Source: CAXBDP01 sp964598395 (GTDB lineage: Bacteria; Bacteroidota; Bacteroidia; Cytophagales; Cyclobacteriaceae). Taken from it: a DNA stretch of 22,940 bases. The translations under genes and the position numbers were made by a program. The DNA is taken from positions 1-22,940 of the forward strand of contig CAZRBW010000053.1 in the NCBI GenBank assembly GCA_964598395.1. The letters run 5' to 3'. Positions 1 through 8,630 of this stretch are shown here, in pieces; the first letter of the stretch is position 1; each line of letters begins with the position of its first letter. Below the pieces are notes generated by a model. The model was not told the origin of the DNA and ran no database searches. It worked only from the letters and a program-made list of their open reading frames with translations.

Positions 1-695
1 TAACATTCTGCTTAGGTGGCAATGTAACTCTCACTGCACCAGAAGCAGGCTCCTACCAATGGCAAATCGGAAACCAGAATATTGATGGAGCTACTTCACG
101 TACATTACAAGTATCACAACCGGGTAGCTATCGAGTAATTGTAACAAACAACAGTCTATGTGCTGTCACTTCTAACCCAATAAATGTGGCAGTGCAACCA
201 TTACCAGTAGCCACCATCACCATGAATGGGCCAGTATTGTCTGCTCCTGAAGGTGACTTCACTTACCAATGGTTTAAGGATGAAAATTTAATTGCAGGTG
301 AAACAGGAAGAACCTTCACCACATTTACTTCTGGTTCTTATCAAGTGCGGTTGACCGCGACCACAGGTTTAGGATGTAGTACTTTGTCTGCTCCTCAGCA
401 ATTAAGTATCACATCTTTTGAAAATGGTAGAATTGACCCATCTGTGCTATTCACAACCTACCCTAATCCAGTAAGAGACTTACTAAATGTGAGAATTAGA
501 AAAACTGCGGAAATGGAAAATCCGTCCGTTCGACTATATACAATGGATGGCAAAGAGCTTGGCAGTTTTGCTACTGCAGAAGAAGGTGATTATCATGTTG
601 CTGTTATCAATATGAGTAATTACCGCTCAGGGCAATACTTAGTAATGGTAAGAAGTAAAAAAAGCGTATTAAGAAAATCGATTTTAAAGCATTAA
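1..695 (+). CDS. C-terminal part of a large T9SS-secreted protein with Ig-like modules
   Basis: The reading frame is open from the first complete codon (position 3) to TAA at 693-695, so this is the 3' end of a gene that begins before the window. An internal ATG is not needed as a start. The visible part has two Ig/PKD-like beta modules of about 70 residues, each with the YQW ... PGSYRV or SGSYQVRL pattern typical of Bacteroidota adhesins. These are followed by a type IX secretion C-terminal sorting domain in the last 85 residues: YPNPV near its start, the LYTMDGKEL strand, then a SGQYLVMV strand and a Lys/Arg-rich end. By family knowledge such domains direct export across the outer membrane through the Por/Spr machinery and cell-surface attachment. 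The missing N-terminal portion holds the function, which I cannot name. The next gene follows after 4 nt, suggesting co-transcription. Confidence 0.85.
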   Translation, partial: TFCLGGNVTLTAPEAGSYQWQIGNQNIDGATSRTLQVSQPGSYRVIVTNNSLCAVTSNPINVAVQPLPVATITMNGPVLSAPEGDFTYQWFKDENLIAGETGRTFTTFTSGSYQVRLTATTGLGCSTLSAPQQLSITSFENGRIDPSVLFTTYPNPVRDLLNVRIRKTAEMENPSVRLYTMDGKELGSFATAEEGDYHVAVINMSNYRSGQYLVMVRSKKSVLRKSILKH

Positions 696-699
696 TAGC

Positions 700-1179
700 A
701 TGAAACTGAAATCACCTACAACTATTTGGATCCTTTCATTAGCAATTTCATTAATTGCCTTTAGTGCCTGCAAAGATGATGAACTGAATTTCCAAGAGCT
801 AAACGCTCAAAAACTTGTGAAAGGTTGGCAAATTGGACAAACTGGAAGTGCTCGTTTCGATTTAACTAGTGTAACGAGTGAGTTTACTAATTTTCAAATT
901 ACTTTTTCAGGAGATAAAAATGGTGGTGCCTATACAACCTCTGGCGGTCAGGATGTATTTGATGCAGCAGGAACTTGGACTTTCGTACCTGATAATCCAA
1001 ATGGAATAAGGCTTACTGGTACTAAAGCAGCATCAGGAAAAAATGTGACTATGGTTTTTTCTGGAGCTAGATTAATTTTAGACTTCACCGTAAGTGGCGC
1101 ATCAGCAAGTATTGATGCACCTGGACTGCGAACCGAAAGCTTAGCAGGAAATTATCGCTTTGAATTAGAAACTAGATAA
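700..1179 (+). CDS. Small lipoprotein of unknown function
   Basis: A 159-residue protein with a lipoprotein signal: positively charged start MKLK, hydrophobic stretch about residues 9-22, and lipobox FSAC with Cys24, followed by acidic KDDE. An acidic residue after the lipid-modified Cys is compatible with outer-membrane or surface display in Bacteroidota. The mature part is rich in Thr, Gly and Ser with alternating hydrophobics and looks like a small beta-barrel (lipocalin-like) fold. That reading is inference, as I do not recognise a specific family. It starts 4 nt after the stop of the T9SS-secreted gene, and both are closed by the terminator at 1182-1210, so it may be a small partner of that secreted protein. 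Confidence 0.8.
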   Translation: MKLKSPTTIWILSLAISLIAFSACKDDELNFQELNAQKLVKGWQIGQTGSARFDLTSVTSEFTNFQITFSGDKNGGAYTTSGGQDVFDAAGTWTFVPDNPNGIRLTGTKAASGKNVTMVFSGARLILDFTVSGASASIDAPGLRTESLAGNYRFELETR

Positions 1180-1181
1180 AT

Positions 1182-1210
1182 GTAAAAAGGGCCAAAATGG
1201 CCCTTTTTAC
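1182..1210. terminator. Bidirectional intrinsic terminator
   Basis: A perfect 12-bp inverted repeat, GTAAAAAGGGCC, with a 5-nt AAAAT loop and the complementary GGCCCTTTTTAC. The A-run on one arm and T-run on the other give a U-tract on either strand. It sits 2 nt after the lipoprotein stop and 18 nt before the convergent dipeptidase stop, so it can serve both. Confidence 0.85.
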
Positions 1211-1228
1211 TTTAAGTTTTATCTGAAA

Positions 1229-2473
1229 TCATGAAGCATTTGCGACTGCAATTACTTTATTCCAAACTCGCCATACATTTTTATAGCAAATTTTTTCAAT
1301 CTCCTCCTCAGTATATCCACGCTTGAGTAATTCTTCAATCAAATTTGGATACTCGCTTACATCTTTCAAACCATCAGGTAATGAATCGCCTACACCATCA
1401 TAATCCGATCCCAAACCTACATAGTCGATACCAATCAAGTTCTTCACATGATCAATGTGATCAGCTACTACATACACCGTTGAATAGTTCGGGTTTTCTT
1501 TCAAATAGTTATTCATGTAAACTGTGACCAAAGAATCATTTGGCGATAATCCATTTGTCTCCGCATATTCGAATCGCATATTTCGCAACTCATCCCTTCT
1601 CCTGATATACACACTATCTAAAAATCCAGAACCAAAATTGATTTGAATTACTCCATCATTCTTGGCTAACTCCAATAACATTTCATCACTCATATTTCGC
1701 TCGAAACCTGGCGTAAATGCTCTACAAGATGAATGTGAGGCAATTACAGGTGCCTTGGTGAGTTTCATTACATCATAAAATGCATCATCGGAAATGTGTG
1801 AAACATCGACCATTATTCCCAATCGGTTCATCTCTGATACAACGTCTTTTCCAAAGTCACTTAAGCCACCATGGGTACGAGCAGTGTCATAAGAAGAATC
1901 ACTAATTTTATTATCTTTTCCATGAGTCAAGGTGATATAGCGAATTCCTCTATCGAAAAAGTATTCGACATTACTCAAATCATCCTCGATCGGCGCACCA
2001 TTTTCCATTCCCATTGGCATAGAAATTAGCCCTTTAGCAAAATTAGCCTCCACCTCTTGGGGTGTTCTTGCCAGCGCAAACTTATCAGGATGCTTCTGAG
2101 TCAAATTCTCCACAATCAATATAAGTGAATCAGCATAGGCTTTAGCCGATCCTGGAGTTTCTTGATAAGAAGCTGGAATGTAAATAGACATAAACGGTGC
2201 ATCAAGTCCGCCCTCTTTTGCTCTTACATAATCGAAATCGCCACCTTCTGTTCGTTGCGAAATGTCATCCATAGTTCGGTTGAAGCGAAATCGCTGCATA
2301 CTCAGTCTGAATGGAATATCGATATGACCATCCGTGATGATAAATTTCTGTGAAAGCTCCTTTGCTTTAGCCTTCAAATCCTCAGGTTGTTCGGCTGCTT
2401 GCTCTTCGCCACCACATGAAATAAAACATGCGCTTAGAGCTAAAGCAGTAAATAGGTGGGTACTTTTTTTCAT
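1229..2473 (-). CDS. Membrane dipeptidase, peptidase family M19 (lipoprotein)
   Basis: A 414-residue zinc dipeptidase of the renal dipeptidase (M19) family, which hydrolyses dipeptides, often including D-amino-acid-containing ones. The amidohydrolase metal ligands are all visible: His50 and Asp52 in DGHIDIP, bridging Glu157 in GMENG, His226 in VDVSHISDD, His247 in ASHSSCRAF, and Asp357/Asp359 in GLGSDYDG. The N-terminus is a lipoprotein signal with two possible lipid-modified cysteines. LSAC at Cys16 matches the lipobox best, while Cys20 is followed by GGEE. It is therefore probably anchored at the periplasmic face or the outer membrane. The length is normal for the family. It is divergent to the phosphodiesterase gene across a 105-bp spacer and shares the terminator at 1182-1210 with the convergent lipoprotein gene. 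The role in peptide scavenging or wall peptide turnover is inferred. Confidence 0.93.
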   Translation of the reverse strand: MKKSTHLFTALALSACFISCGGEEQAAEQPEDLKAKAKELSQKFIITDGHIDIPFRLSMQRFRFNRTMDDISQRTEGGDFDYVRAKEGGLDAPFMSIYIPASYQETPGSAKAYADSLILIVENLTQKHPDKFALARTPQEVEANFAKGLISMPMGMENGAPIEDDLSNVEYFFDRGIRYITLTHGKDNKISDSSYDTARTHGGLSDFGKDVVSEMNRLGIMVDVSHISDDAFYDVMKLTKAPVIASHSSCRAFTPGFERNMSDEMLLELAKNDGVIQINFGSGFLDSVYIRRRDELRNMRFEYAETNGLSPNDSLVTVYMNNYLKENPNYSTVYVVADHIDHVKNLIGIDYVGLGSDYDGVGDSLPDGLKDVSEYPNLIEELLKRGYTEEEIEKICYKNVWRVWNKVIAVANAS

Positions 2474-2557
2474 TTCAGTGTTAAAATTGATTTATTGGAA
2501 ATTTAATAGCAATTCTACCCAATTTAAAACCATTGATGTATTAATTACTTTTAATTT

Positions 2558-2565
2558 CACATTTG
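2558..2565 (+). promoter_or_regulatory. Candidate -7 element upstream of the phosphodiesterase gene
   Basis: CACATTTG differs by one base from the Bacteroidota -7 consensus TAnnTTTG and lies 13 nt before the ATG at 2579. A TTG 22 nt upstream (2533-2535) could be the -33 element. It is a weak match and implies a very short leader. Confidence 0.25.
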
Positions 2566-2578
2566 CACCCTTAACAAT

Positions 2579-3364
2579 ATGAAATCAACCCAATTTTTAT
2601 TTGGATTTATAATACTGATTTCAAGTCAGTTGTACGCCCAACATCGCAATGCACATGCACATAATGACTATGAGCATAAAAGACCTTTATTCGATGCATT
2701 AGAAAATGGGTTTACAAGTTTTGAGGCGGATATTCATTTGATCAATGGAGAGCTGATTGTGGCTCATGATTATCCAACTGAAATTGATAAATCTAGAACC
2801 TTAGCCACACTATACCTAGACCCGTTGTTGAAATTGAGTACAGAAAATAGCGGGAGGATATACAAGGATTTTCCTCATCAAGTTTATTTGCTGATAGATA
2901 TTAAAAGTGAAGCAAATGAAACTTGGCAGAAATTGAGGAAGGAATTAGAAAATTATGAGCAAATACTCAGTAGAATTGGTCAAGAAAGAGCTATCAAAAT
3001 TATAATCTCTGGCAATAGACCTATTGATTTGATACTGCAGGAGAAAAATCCTCCCGCTTTTCTTGATGGCCGACCTGCAGATTTAGAAAAGCGAATTCCA
3101 AGTGAAAAGATGCCTTGGATAAGCGAAAATTATTTTAAAGTAATTGGAAGCTTTAATATGGGCATGCCAACTGATTTACAACTCATAAAAATCAAAACCC
3201 TAGTTGAAAAAGCGCATGCGGAAAACAAAAAAGTACGTCTTTGGGCTAGTCCAGACAAACGAGAAATTTGGGAGGCACTTTTAACATGTGGCGTTGATTT
3301 TATTAATGCTGATGATTTAGAAGGACTGCAAGAGTTCCTAACTGAGCATAATAAAAGCCATTAA
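2579..3364 (+). CDS. Secreted PI-PLC/glycerophosphodiester phosphodiesterase-like protein
   Basis: A 261-residue protein with a Sec signal peptide (MKSTQFLF... cleavage near SQLYA|Q, residue 20). The mature start has NAHAHNDYEH (His26, His28), then FEADIHL (Glu49, Asp51) and VAHD (His63). This spacing of catalytic His and Glu-x-Asp metal ligands is that of the PI-PLC-like/GDPD TIM-barrel superfamily. The HAHNDYEH opening is the form common in Bacteroidota proteins annotated as PI-PLC/GDPD family. It probably cleaves phosphodiesters of lipid head groups in the periplasm or outside the cell, but the substrate cannot be read from sequence. A later RLWASPDKREIW segment followed by GVDFINADD fits the end of the barrel. 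The gene contains two oppositely oriented GCGGGAGG motifs 193 bp apart. It appears monocistronic. Confidence 0.85.
   Translation: MKSTQFLFGFIILISSQLYAQHRNAHAHNDYEHKRPLFDALENGFTSFEADIHLINGELIVAHDYPTEIDKSRTLATLYLDPLLKLSTENSGRIYKDFPHQVYLLIDIKSEANETWQKLRKELENYEQILSRIGQERAIKIIISGNRPIDLILQEKNPPAFLDGRPADLEKRIPSEKMPWISENYFKVIGSFNMGMPTDLQLIKIKTLVEKAHAENKKVRLWASPDKREIWEALLTCGVDFINADDLEGLQEFLTEHNKSH
2850..2857 (+). repeat. GCGGGAGG octamer (1 of 10)
   Basis: Perfect GCGGGAGG within the phosphodiesterase gene, read as xGC GGG AGG. Other copies: + at 9685, 11364, 20296 and 21603; - at 3050, 6338, 10747, 16634 and 18595. Confidence 0.75.
3050..3057 (-). repeat. GCGGGAGG octamer (2 of 10)
   Basis: Plus strand CCTCCCGC, encoding Pro-Pro-Ala in the phosphodiesterase gene; in opposite orientation to the copy at 2850. 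Confidence 0.75.
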
Positions 3365-3390
3365 TGGTTGAGGGAATTTGAGATATATTG

Positions 3391-3474
3391 TGCGCACGGG
3401 GAGATTCGAACTCCCACACCACTTAAGGCACCACCCCCTCAAGGTGGCGTGTCTACCAGTTTCACCACGTGCGC
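3391..3474 (-). tRNA. tRNA-Leu (anticodon GAG)
   Basis: On the minus strand the acceptor arm GCGCACG (3474-3468) pairs with CGTGCGC (3398-3392), and the discriminator is A (3391). The anticodon stem CCACC/GGTGG closes a seven-base loop TTGAGGG with anticodon GAG, which reads leucine CTC/CTT. The T arm is GGGAG-TTCGAAT-CTCCC. A long variable arm of about 15 nt, as expected for a class II Leu tRNA, separates anticodon and T arms. The D-loop contains the TGGTAGACAC-type sequence. The 3' CCA is not encoded (CAA follows the discriminator) and must be added by tRNA nucleotidyltransferase. Confidence 0.95.
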
Positions 3475-3639
3475 GAAAGGGACGTAAAAGTACACCGCAA
3501 ATCGTAATTATCAAATAATAACAGAATCCTGATCTGAAATTTTAACCGATTAGTTTTAATAAAATCCTTTCCTGTTCTTTTCACTACTTGCACGCATCTA
3601 AAGAGGCATTTGAGACGTCTAAAGGATAGTTGTGAATAG

Positions 3640-3694
3640 AGAGCCTTCCTTGTAATACTTCTTCATACTCGAAAAATTGTTTCTGGAAGGTTCT
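3640..3694. repeat. Inverted repeat between tRNA-Leu and the dehydrogenase gene
   Basis: AGAGCCTTCC (3640-3649) is matched by GGAAGGTTCT (3685-3694), a 10-bp stem with one G.U pair and a 35-nt loop. It starts 8 nt beyond the stop of the minus-strand dehydrogenase. On the plus strand it is followed by a T-rich stretch, so it could act as a weak terminator for plus-strand transcripts, but the long loop makes this uncertain. Confidence 0.35.
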
Positions 3695-3701
3695 TTTATT
3701 T

Positions 3702-4442
3702 TTAGGATACAGCCCCTCCATCAATACTTAAGCAAATCCCGTTTACAAAAGATGCTTCATCGCTTGCTAAGTACAAATAACCATTGGCGATATCTTGTGG
3801 TTGGCCAGCTCTCTTTACGGGTATTTTTTCAATCATGGGTTGTCTGTATTCATCAGGAATGCCAGCTGTCATTTCTGTTTCGATAAAGCCAGGCGCAATA
3901 CAATTTACAGTAATCCCATATCTACCCAATTCCTTTGCCCAAGTCTTGGTCATACCAATTACCGCAGATTTGCTTGCTACGTAATTTGTTTGTCCAAAAT
4001 TACCATAAATGCCTACTATTGATGATGCACTTATTATCCTGCCTTTACCTTGGTCTTTCATTATACCTGCCACCACCTTAGTACAATTAAATACTCCGTT
4101 TAAGTTTACATTAATTACTTGTTGCCATTGGTCGATTGTCATTTTTAACAAACTTGAGTCGCGTGTTATTCCAGCATTATTGATAAGAATATCAATACTC
4201 CCGAGCTCATTTTTAAGTTTGTTTGCTGCCATTTCGACTTCATCAAAATTGGCTACATTAACATTTCTAAAACTCACATCAAATCCAGCATTCTTTAGCT
4301 CATTTACCAATTCAATACCATTGGGAAGCACATCCCATATTTGAACTTTAGCACCATTCTTACAGAACAATTCAGCAGTTGCTTTCCCGATACCTCTTGC
4401 TCCGCCTGTAATTATGGCTACTTTATTTTTCAGTCGTTCCAT
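3702..4442 (-). CDS. FabG-like short-chain dehydrogenase/reductase
   Basis: A 246-residue classical SDR of the 3-oxoacyl-ACP reductase type. The visible motifs are cofactor-binding TGGARGIG (residues 12-19), NNAG (88-91), catalytic Ser141, and Tyr154/Lys158 in YVASK. PGFIET and the C-terminal SIDGG are typical of FabG/PhaB-like enzymes. An acidic residue (Asp37 in IWDV) sits at the end of the second beta strand, which in SDRs usually favours NAD(H) over NADP(H), so a role other than fatty-acid synthesis is possible. Its ATG lies inside the last codons of the upstream histidine-kinase gene (20-nt overlap), implying translational coupling and co-transcription. No other fatty-acid genes are nearby, so naming it fabG would over-reach. 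Confidence 0.9.
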   Translation of the reverse strand: MERLKNKVAIITGGARGIGKATAELFCKNGAKVQIWDVLPNGIELVNELKNAGFDVSFRNVNVANFDEVEMAANKLKNELGSIDILINNAGITRDSSLLKMTIDQWQQVINVNLNGVFNCTKVVAGIMKDQGKGRIISASSIVGIYGNFGQTNYVASKSAVIGMTKTWAKELGRYGITVNCIAPGFIETEMTAGIPDEYRQPMIEKIPVKRAGQPQDIANGYLYLASDEASFVNGICLSIDGGAVS

Positions 4443-7400
4443 TTAGTTTTTTTATTTCATCTTTCAAAAAAGCCATTAAAATATCAATTGAGCTTTCTAT
4501 TTTCAAGATATTGTTTTCAATTCGGCTTGACTCAGAATTACTAATTATTTCCTTGCCTTGCTCCATCAACTCGTCTATAACAAGTGCATCCACTTGGACT
4601 AATTCAGCTTTAATTTTATGCTTAATGCGTTTCAACTCATCCAAATTACCCTCAATGAGTGCTTTACGATAGTTTCTTTTGGATTCTTGCATCAAAAGAT
4701 TGAATGTGGTTAGAATCTCCAACAAGAAACCTTTGTCCCCGTTGGCCATTTCCTCAAATGTCCGAATATTTGGCTTTAGGCGAATGTCCTTTTCAATAAA
4801 TCGAGTTGGCAATTCCTCTGTAGCTTTTACTGGTAACTTATTCAATACTACTTGGGAAATTTTATTCAAAAGCACTTTGGGATTAAACGGCTTTGAAACA
4901 AATTCATCCATCCCTGCATTTCGAGCATTAAATTCTTCCTCTCCTAATACAGCAGCAGTAAGAGCAATAATGGGCAATTTCTTCCATTTATCACCCTTCA
5001 TTTTCCTAATTTCCTTTGTCGCTGTAATCCCATCCATTACGGGCATTTGAAGATCCATCAATACCACATCAATATCTCTTTTCTGAAGAATTTCCAAAGC
5101 AATGAGACCATTTTCAGCTATCTCTACCTCCATGCCCCAAGATTTCAAAAACTTATTGGCTACTACTTGATTAACCTTATTATCCTCCACCAATAGGACT
5201 TTCTTCCCCTTTACAACATCTTCATCATCGAAATCATTTGTGCTTGCACCATTCAATTGCATGATGTCTTCACCTTTCGCCTTTTCGAGTTTCAAATCAA
5301 AATAGAATGTAGAACCCTTGCCAACCTCACTAATCACGTTGATTTCGCTTCCAAAAAGCTCTACGAGCTTTTTGGTTATTGCTAGCCCTAAGCCCGTGCC
5401 ACCATGAGTCCGCTTTTCTGAACTATCTATCTGGGTGAAACTTTCAAAAATATAGGAAAGCTTTTCTTCTTTTATACCAATCCCGGTGTCTTTGATGGCA
5501 AACCTTACATACACTGAATCTTCGGTGTCGTCAAATTGCTTGGCGCTGAATGTGATGTATCCTTCCTCAGTAAACTTGATCGCATTGGACATCAAGTTTG
5601 AAAGTATTTGTATAAGCTTAACCGAATCTGAAATAAAAATACGGTCAAGATCGCTGTCAATATTCTCAATCAATACCAAACCCTTTGCTTTTACAAGGGT
5701 TTTAAGGGTCGAAATCAGGGAGTGAATCGTATTGTATAAATTAAATCTATGCTTAACCAAAGTGGCTTTTTTAGCTTCTATTTTACTATAGTCAAGTATA
5801 TCATTAATGAGGTTTAATAGGTTTTGAGCAGAAAAATTTAGCAAATCAAGGTTTTCTTTTTGATCCTCTCTTGGCGTCTCTTGGAGCAACAGTTGAGTCA
5901 TTCCTATTACAGAGTTCATAGGAGTTCTGATTTCATGGCTCATAGTCGAAAGGAAATTTGTCTTTTCCTTGTATGCCGCTTCCGCTTTTTCTTTGGCAAT
6001 TTTCATTTCCAACCATAAGCTTTCTCGCTCGATACTACCACCGTATGAATTTGCTAAACTAAAAAGCATACTAATTTCTACGGGACTCCAATTTTTTTCG
6101 GTTTTACAATCATCCAAGCCTATAAAGCCCCAAAATTTGCCTTTAATAAATATAGGGCAGATCAATATGCTTACAACTCCTTGAATTTGCAGTAATTCCT
6201 TTTCTGCCTGAGGAAAGTCCTTCACATTCCCATAAAATGGTTTCTGTCTGCTTAATATATGATAAGCTCTCAATAAGCCTGCTTCATGATAAGGTAACTC
6301 TTGAAGGATTGGAAAATCTATTACGGCATTGACATCACCTCCCGCCCATTCAAAGGTTTGGTTCATACAGATTTGTCCATCTGCATTTAATACATTTTGA
6401 AAGATATAAGCTCTATCTACATCAAAAGCATTTCCGACTGTCTTAAGGAAATTGGTGGTAACTATTTTAATATCCTGATCAGTCAACAGTTGAAAGGTAG
6501 CGTGATTCACTCCTTCTAACATTCTCTCTTGTCTCAGTAAATTTTGCTCATGTTCTATCCTTTCAGTAATATTTCGTCCATTAAAGACGAATCTGGCTGG
6601 CCTGCTCCTTCCTTTTATTGGAAATACGTTCATTTCGGCATGGATGAGTTGGCCATCTACTTCAATAGCTTGTATAAAATTAACCTTTTCGCCTCGTTGT
6701 ACTCTTCCTAGAAAGTGATCCCATTTATCCCAATCTTTGTCACGTACAAAATTACTAAATGGCATACCCACCTCTACCACAACTCCATGCAACTTTTTTA
6801 CAACCGTTTTGAAGTTATCATTAAACTCAACACAGTTTCGTTGCTTATCGAATAAAGCATAGGCTTCGTCTGAATTTTCTAAAATTTGAGTAAGATTGCT
6901 CTCACTTTCTTTTAGTTTGCCTTCCAACTCCTTCTGAGCTGAAATGTCCAACAAAATGGTGCGAAAGCCTATCAGCTCATTATTTTCATACACCAAGGAA
7001 CTTGATCCCAAAACTGGGAAAATGGAGCCATCCTTTCTACAAACTAGGTATTCTTCGGGCTTATTTACATTTTTTTCGTATAGGTTTTTTAAGTCTTGCT
7101 TTACCTTTTCTAAATAGTCTTTATGTACAAAATCAAAGATGTTGGAAATGGACTCAAGTTCATCCTTACTATAACCAAAAGTTTCCAAAGCAGCTCTATT
7201 CACAAATTTGATTTTGCCTTGAAAGTCAGTTTCAAGAACGATCTCAGGAAGCATCTCTGCAAAAGATTTGTAGCGCTCCTCACTTTCCTTAAGCTTAATT
7301 TCAATCTCTTTACTGTCAGTAATATCCATGGCAACTCCCAAAACCATGTATTCTCCATCTATTTGGATGGAAGAACCAGCAAAGTCTATCCACTTAGTCT

Positions 7401-8544
7401 CCCCACTTTTTGTTAGCAGGCGATATTCATAGCGAGAAGGCACATCCTTACCTTCAAGTCTATTATATCCATTTTCTTTAACCAATTGCCTATCTTCTGG
7501 GTGTACAATTTCCCACACATTCATTTCCAAGGCCTCTTGATAGGAGTAGCCAGTTAAATCTACAAAGGACGGATTTACATATATTACTTGATTGCCTTTA
7601 TGTAAAATTATGGTGGCTTGGGCAGTTTCCGCAAAGGCTCTAAATTTCTTTTCGCTCTGCTCCAGCGCATCAATTGTTTGTTTCTCTTCAGCAACATTTC
7701 GCATTATGGCAGAGAAATAACTTACTTGACCTAATCCATCTTTATGGCAAATTAAGGTTTGATAAACTGGCACCTCTGTCCCATCTTTTGAAATGATAGA
7801 GGTCTCGCCTTGCCATAGTCCATGTTTTGTTGCGTATGGTATAGCTACATTTCTAAGGAAATCACTTGATGTCTTAGGGTGAATTTTAAGTGCTAATTTG
7901 GGATAATTTTCTTTTTTAGGATCGAAACCCAACACATCCTTAAGTGCCTTATTGGCATAATATATTAACCCTCTTTTGGTGCAATAGCTAACGTAATCTG
8001 GTGTGGCTTCTAATAACTCGTACAGTCTGATTACCTCTTCTTGATTATTTCTGAGCGTATCAATATTGGCTTGGATACCGGCTATTTTGAGTGGAGCGCC
8101 TGATTGGTCAACCTTAACTACTTTGCCTCTATCTAGAACCCATAGGTATTTCCCATCTGCTCGTAGCAATCGATACTCAATTTCAATTTCCTTGGAAGTG
8201 CCAGTGAAAAGAGAATCTATCACTTCTTTTGTTCTTATCTTATCATCTGGATGAACCAGTTTCTCCCACAATGCAATTTCATCAGATTTAATGCTTTCAT
8301 TGTAGCCTAACATAGCCAACCAACGGCCGGTTCTGGTCGCTTTATTCTTGCTTAAATCAATTTCATAGTAACCAATATCTCCAATCTCAGAAACTAGAGT
8401 TTCGGTATAGTTATTAGTTAATGACAAACCCTTATTAGCCAAAAATTCCTTAATAGCAACAGATCCATCATGGCTATCAAGCAATTCCTGAAACTGAATC
8501 CAGAACTTATCATTCCCGACGTTAAAAGCTTGTTTTTCCCTCAC
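4423..8544 (-). CDS. Multi-PAS/GAF hybrid histidine kinase with receiver and Hpt-like tail
   Basis: A 1373-residue soluble sensor kinase with no membrane segments, hence cytoplasmic. Domain order: about five PAS domains (roughly 52-165, 172-290, 298-412, 420-540, 548-662) joined by LKESE-type helical linkers, then GAF (about 670-845) and HisKA with phospho-acceptor His870 in STMSHEIRTP. The HATPase domain follows (N box Asn987, G1 DTGIGI from 1019, G2 GGTGLGL near 1048). The receiver (about 1113-1230) has Asp1121, phospho-Asp1164 in LMDLQMP, Thr1196 and Lys1218. The last 110 residues form a helical Hpt-like domain with His1309 in IKHKIKA, where classical Hpt domains have HxLKG. The start codon is GTG at 8544-8542, with an in-frame TAA two codons upstream. 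The first in-frame ATG would remove 77 residues, including part of PAS1. The signal and output target are unknown; the coupled downstream gene is the dehydrogenase. Confidence 0.93.
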   Translation of the reverse strand: MREKQAFNVGNDKFWIQFQELLDSHDGSVAIKEFLANKGLSLTNNYTETLVSEIGDIGYYEIDLSKNKATRTGRWLAMLGYNESIKSDEIALWEKLVHPDDKIRTKEVIDSLFTGTSKEIEIEYRLLRADGKYLWVLDRGKVVKVDQSGAPLKIAGIQANIDTLRNNQEEVIRLYELLEATPDYVSYCTKRGLIYYANKALKDVLGFDPKKENYPKLALKIHPKTSSDFLRNVAIPYATKHGLWQGETSIISKDGTEVPVYQTLICHKDGLGQVSYFSAIMRNVAEEKQTIDALEQSEKKFRAFAETAQATIILHKGNQVIYVNPSFVDLTGYSYQEALEMNVWEIVHPEDRQLVKENGYNRLEGKDVPSRYEYRLLTKSGETKWIDFAGSSIQIDGEYMVLGVAMDITDSKEIEIKLKESEERYKSFAEMLPEIVLETDFQGKIKFVNRAALETFGYSKDELESISNIFDFVHKDYLEKVKQDLKNLYEKNVNKPEEYLVCRKDGSIFPVLGSSSLVYENNELIGFRTILLDISAQKELEGKLKESESNLTQILENSDEAYALFDKQRNCVEFNDNFKTVVKKLHGVVVEVGMPFSNFVRDKDWDKWDHFLGRVQRGEKVNFIQAIEVDGQLIHAEMNVFPIKGRSRPARFVFNGRNITERIEHEQNLLRQERMLEGVNHATFQLLTDQDIKIVTTNFLKTVGNAFDVDRAYIFQNVLNADGQICMNQTFEWAGGDVNAVIDFPILQELPYHEAGLLRAYHILSRQKPFYGNVKDFPQAEKELLQIQGVVSILICPIFIKGKFWGFIGLDDCKTEKNWSPVEISMLFSLANSYGGSIERESLWLEMKIAKEKAEAAYKEKTNFLSTMSHEIRTPMNSVIGMTQLLLQETPREDQKENLDLLNFSAQNLLNLINDILDYSKIEAKKATLVKHRFNLYNTIHSLISTLKTLVKAKGLVLIENIDSDLDRIFISDSVKLIQILSNLMSNAIKFTEEGYITFSAKQFDDTEDSVYVRFAIKDTGIGIKEEKLSYIFESFTQIDSSEKRTHGGTGLGLAITKKLVELFGSEINVISEVGKGSTFYFDLKLEKAKGEDIMQLNGASTNDFDDEDVVKGKKVLLVEDNKVNQVVANKFLKSWGMEVEIAENGLIALEILQKRDIDVVLMDLQMPVMDGITATKEIRKMKGDKWKKLPIIALTAAVLGEEEFNARNAGMDEFVSKPFNPKVLLNKISQVVLNKLPVKATEELPTRFIEKDIRLKPNIRTFEEMANGDKGFLLEILTTFNLLMQESKRNYRKALIEGNLDELKRIKHKIKAELVQVDALVIDELMEQGKEIISNSESSRIENNILKIESSIDILMAFLKDEIKKLNGTTEK
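6338..6345 (-). repeat. GCGGGAGG octamer (3 of 10)
   Basis: Within the histidine kinase GAF region, coding strand GCG GGA GGT (Ala-Gly-Gly). Confidence 0.75.
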
Positions 8545-8630
8545 TTCTTAGATAATTATCCAAAAAGTAGTCAATCTAAGCTTTTAAATGAAATTTTCCA
8601 TAAATGATTTTTAAATAGAACAATTTGTTG

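Noticed and set aside
2849..3058. The pair of GCGGGAGG copies as a transposon terminal inverted repeat
   Set aside because: They lie within an intact gene, only the octamer is shared, and other copies are scattered throughout the window.
5486..7416. Plus-strand ORFs of 70-100 codons across the kinase gene
   Set aside because: They are antisense shadows; the minus strand encodes recognisable PAS, GAF and kinase motifs without interruption.
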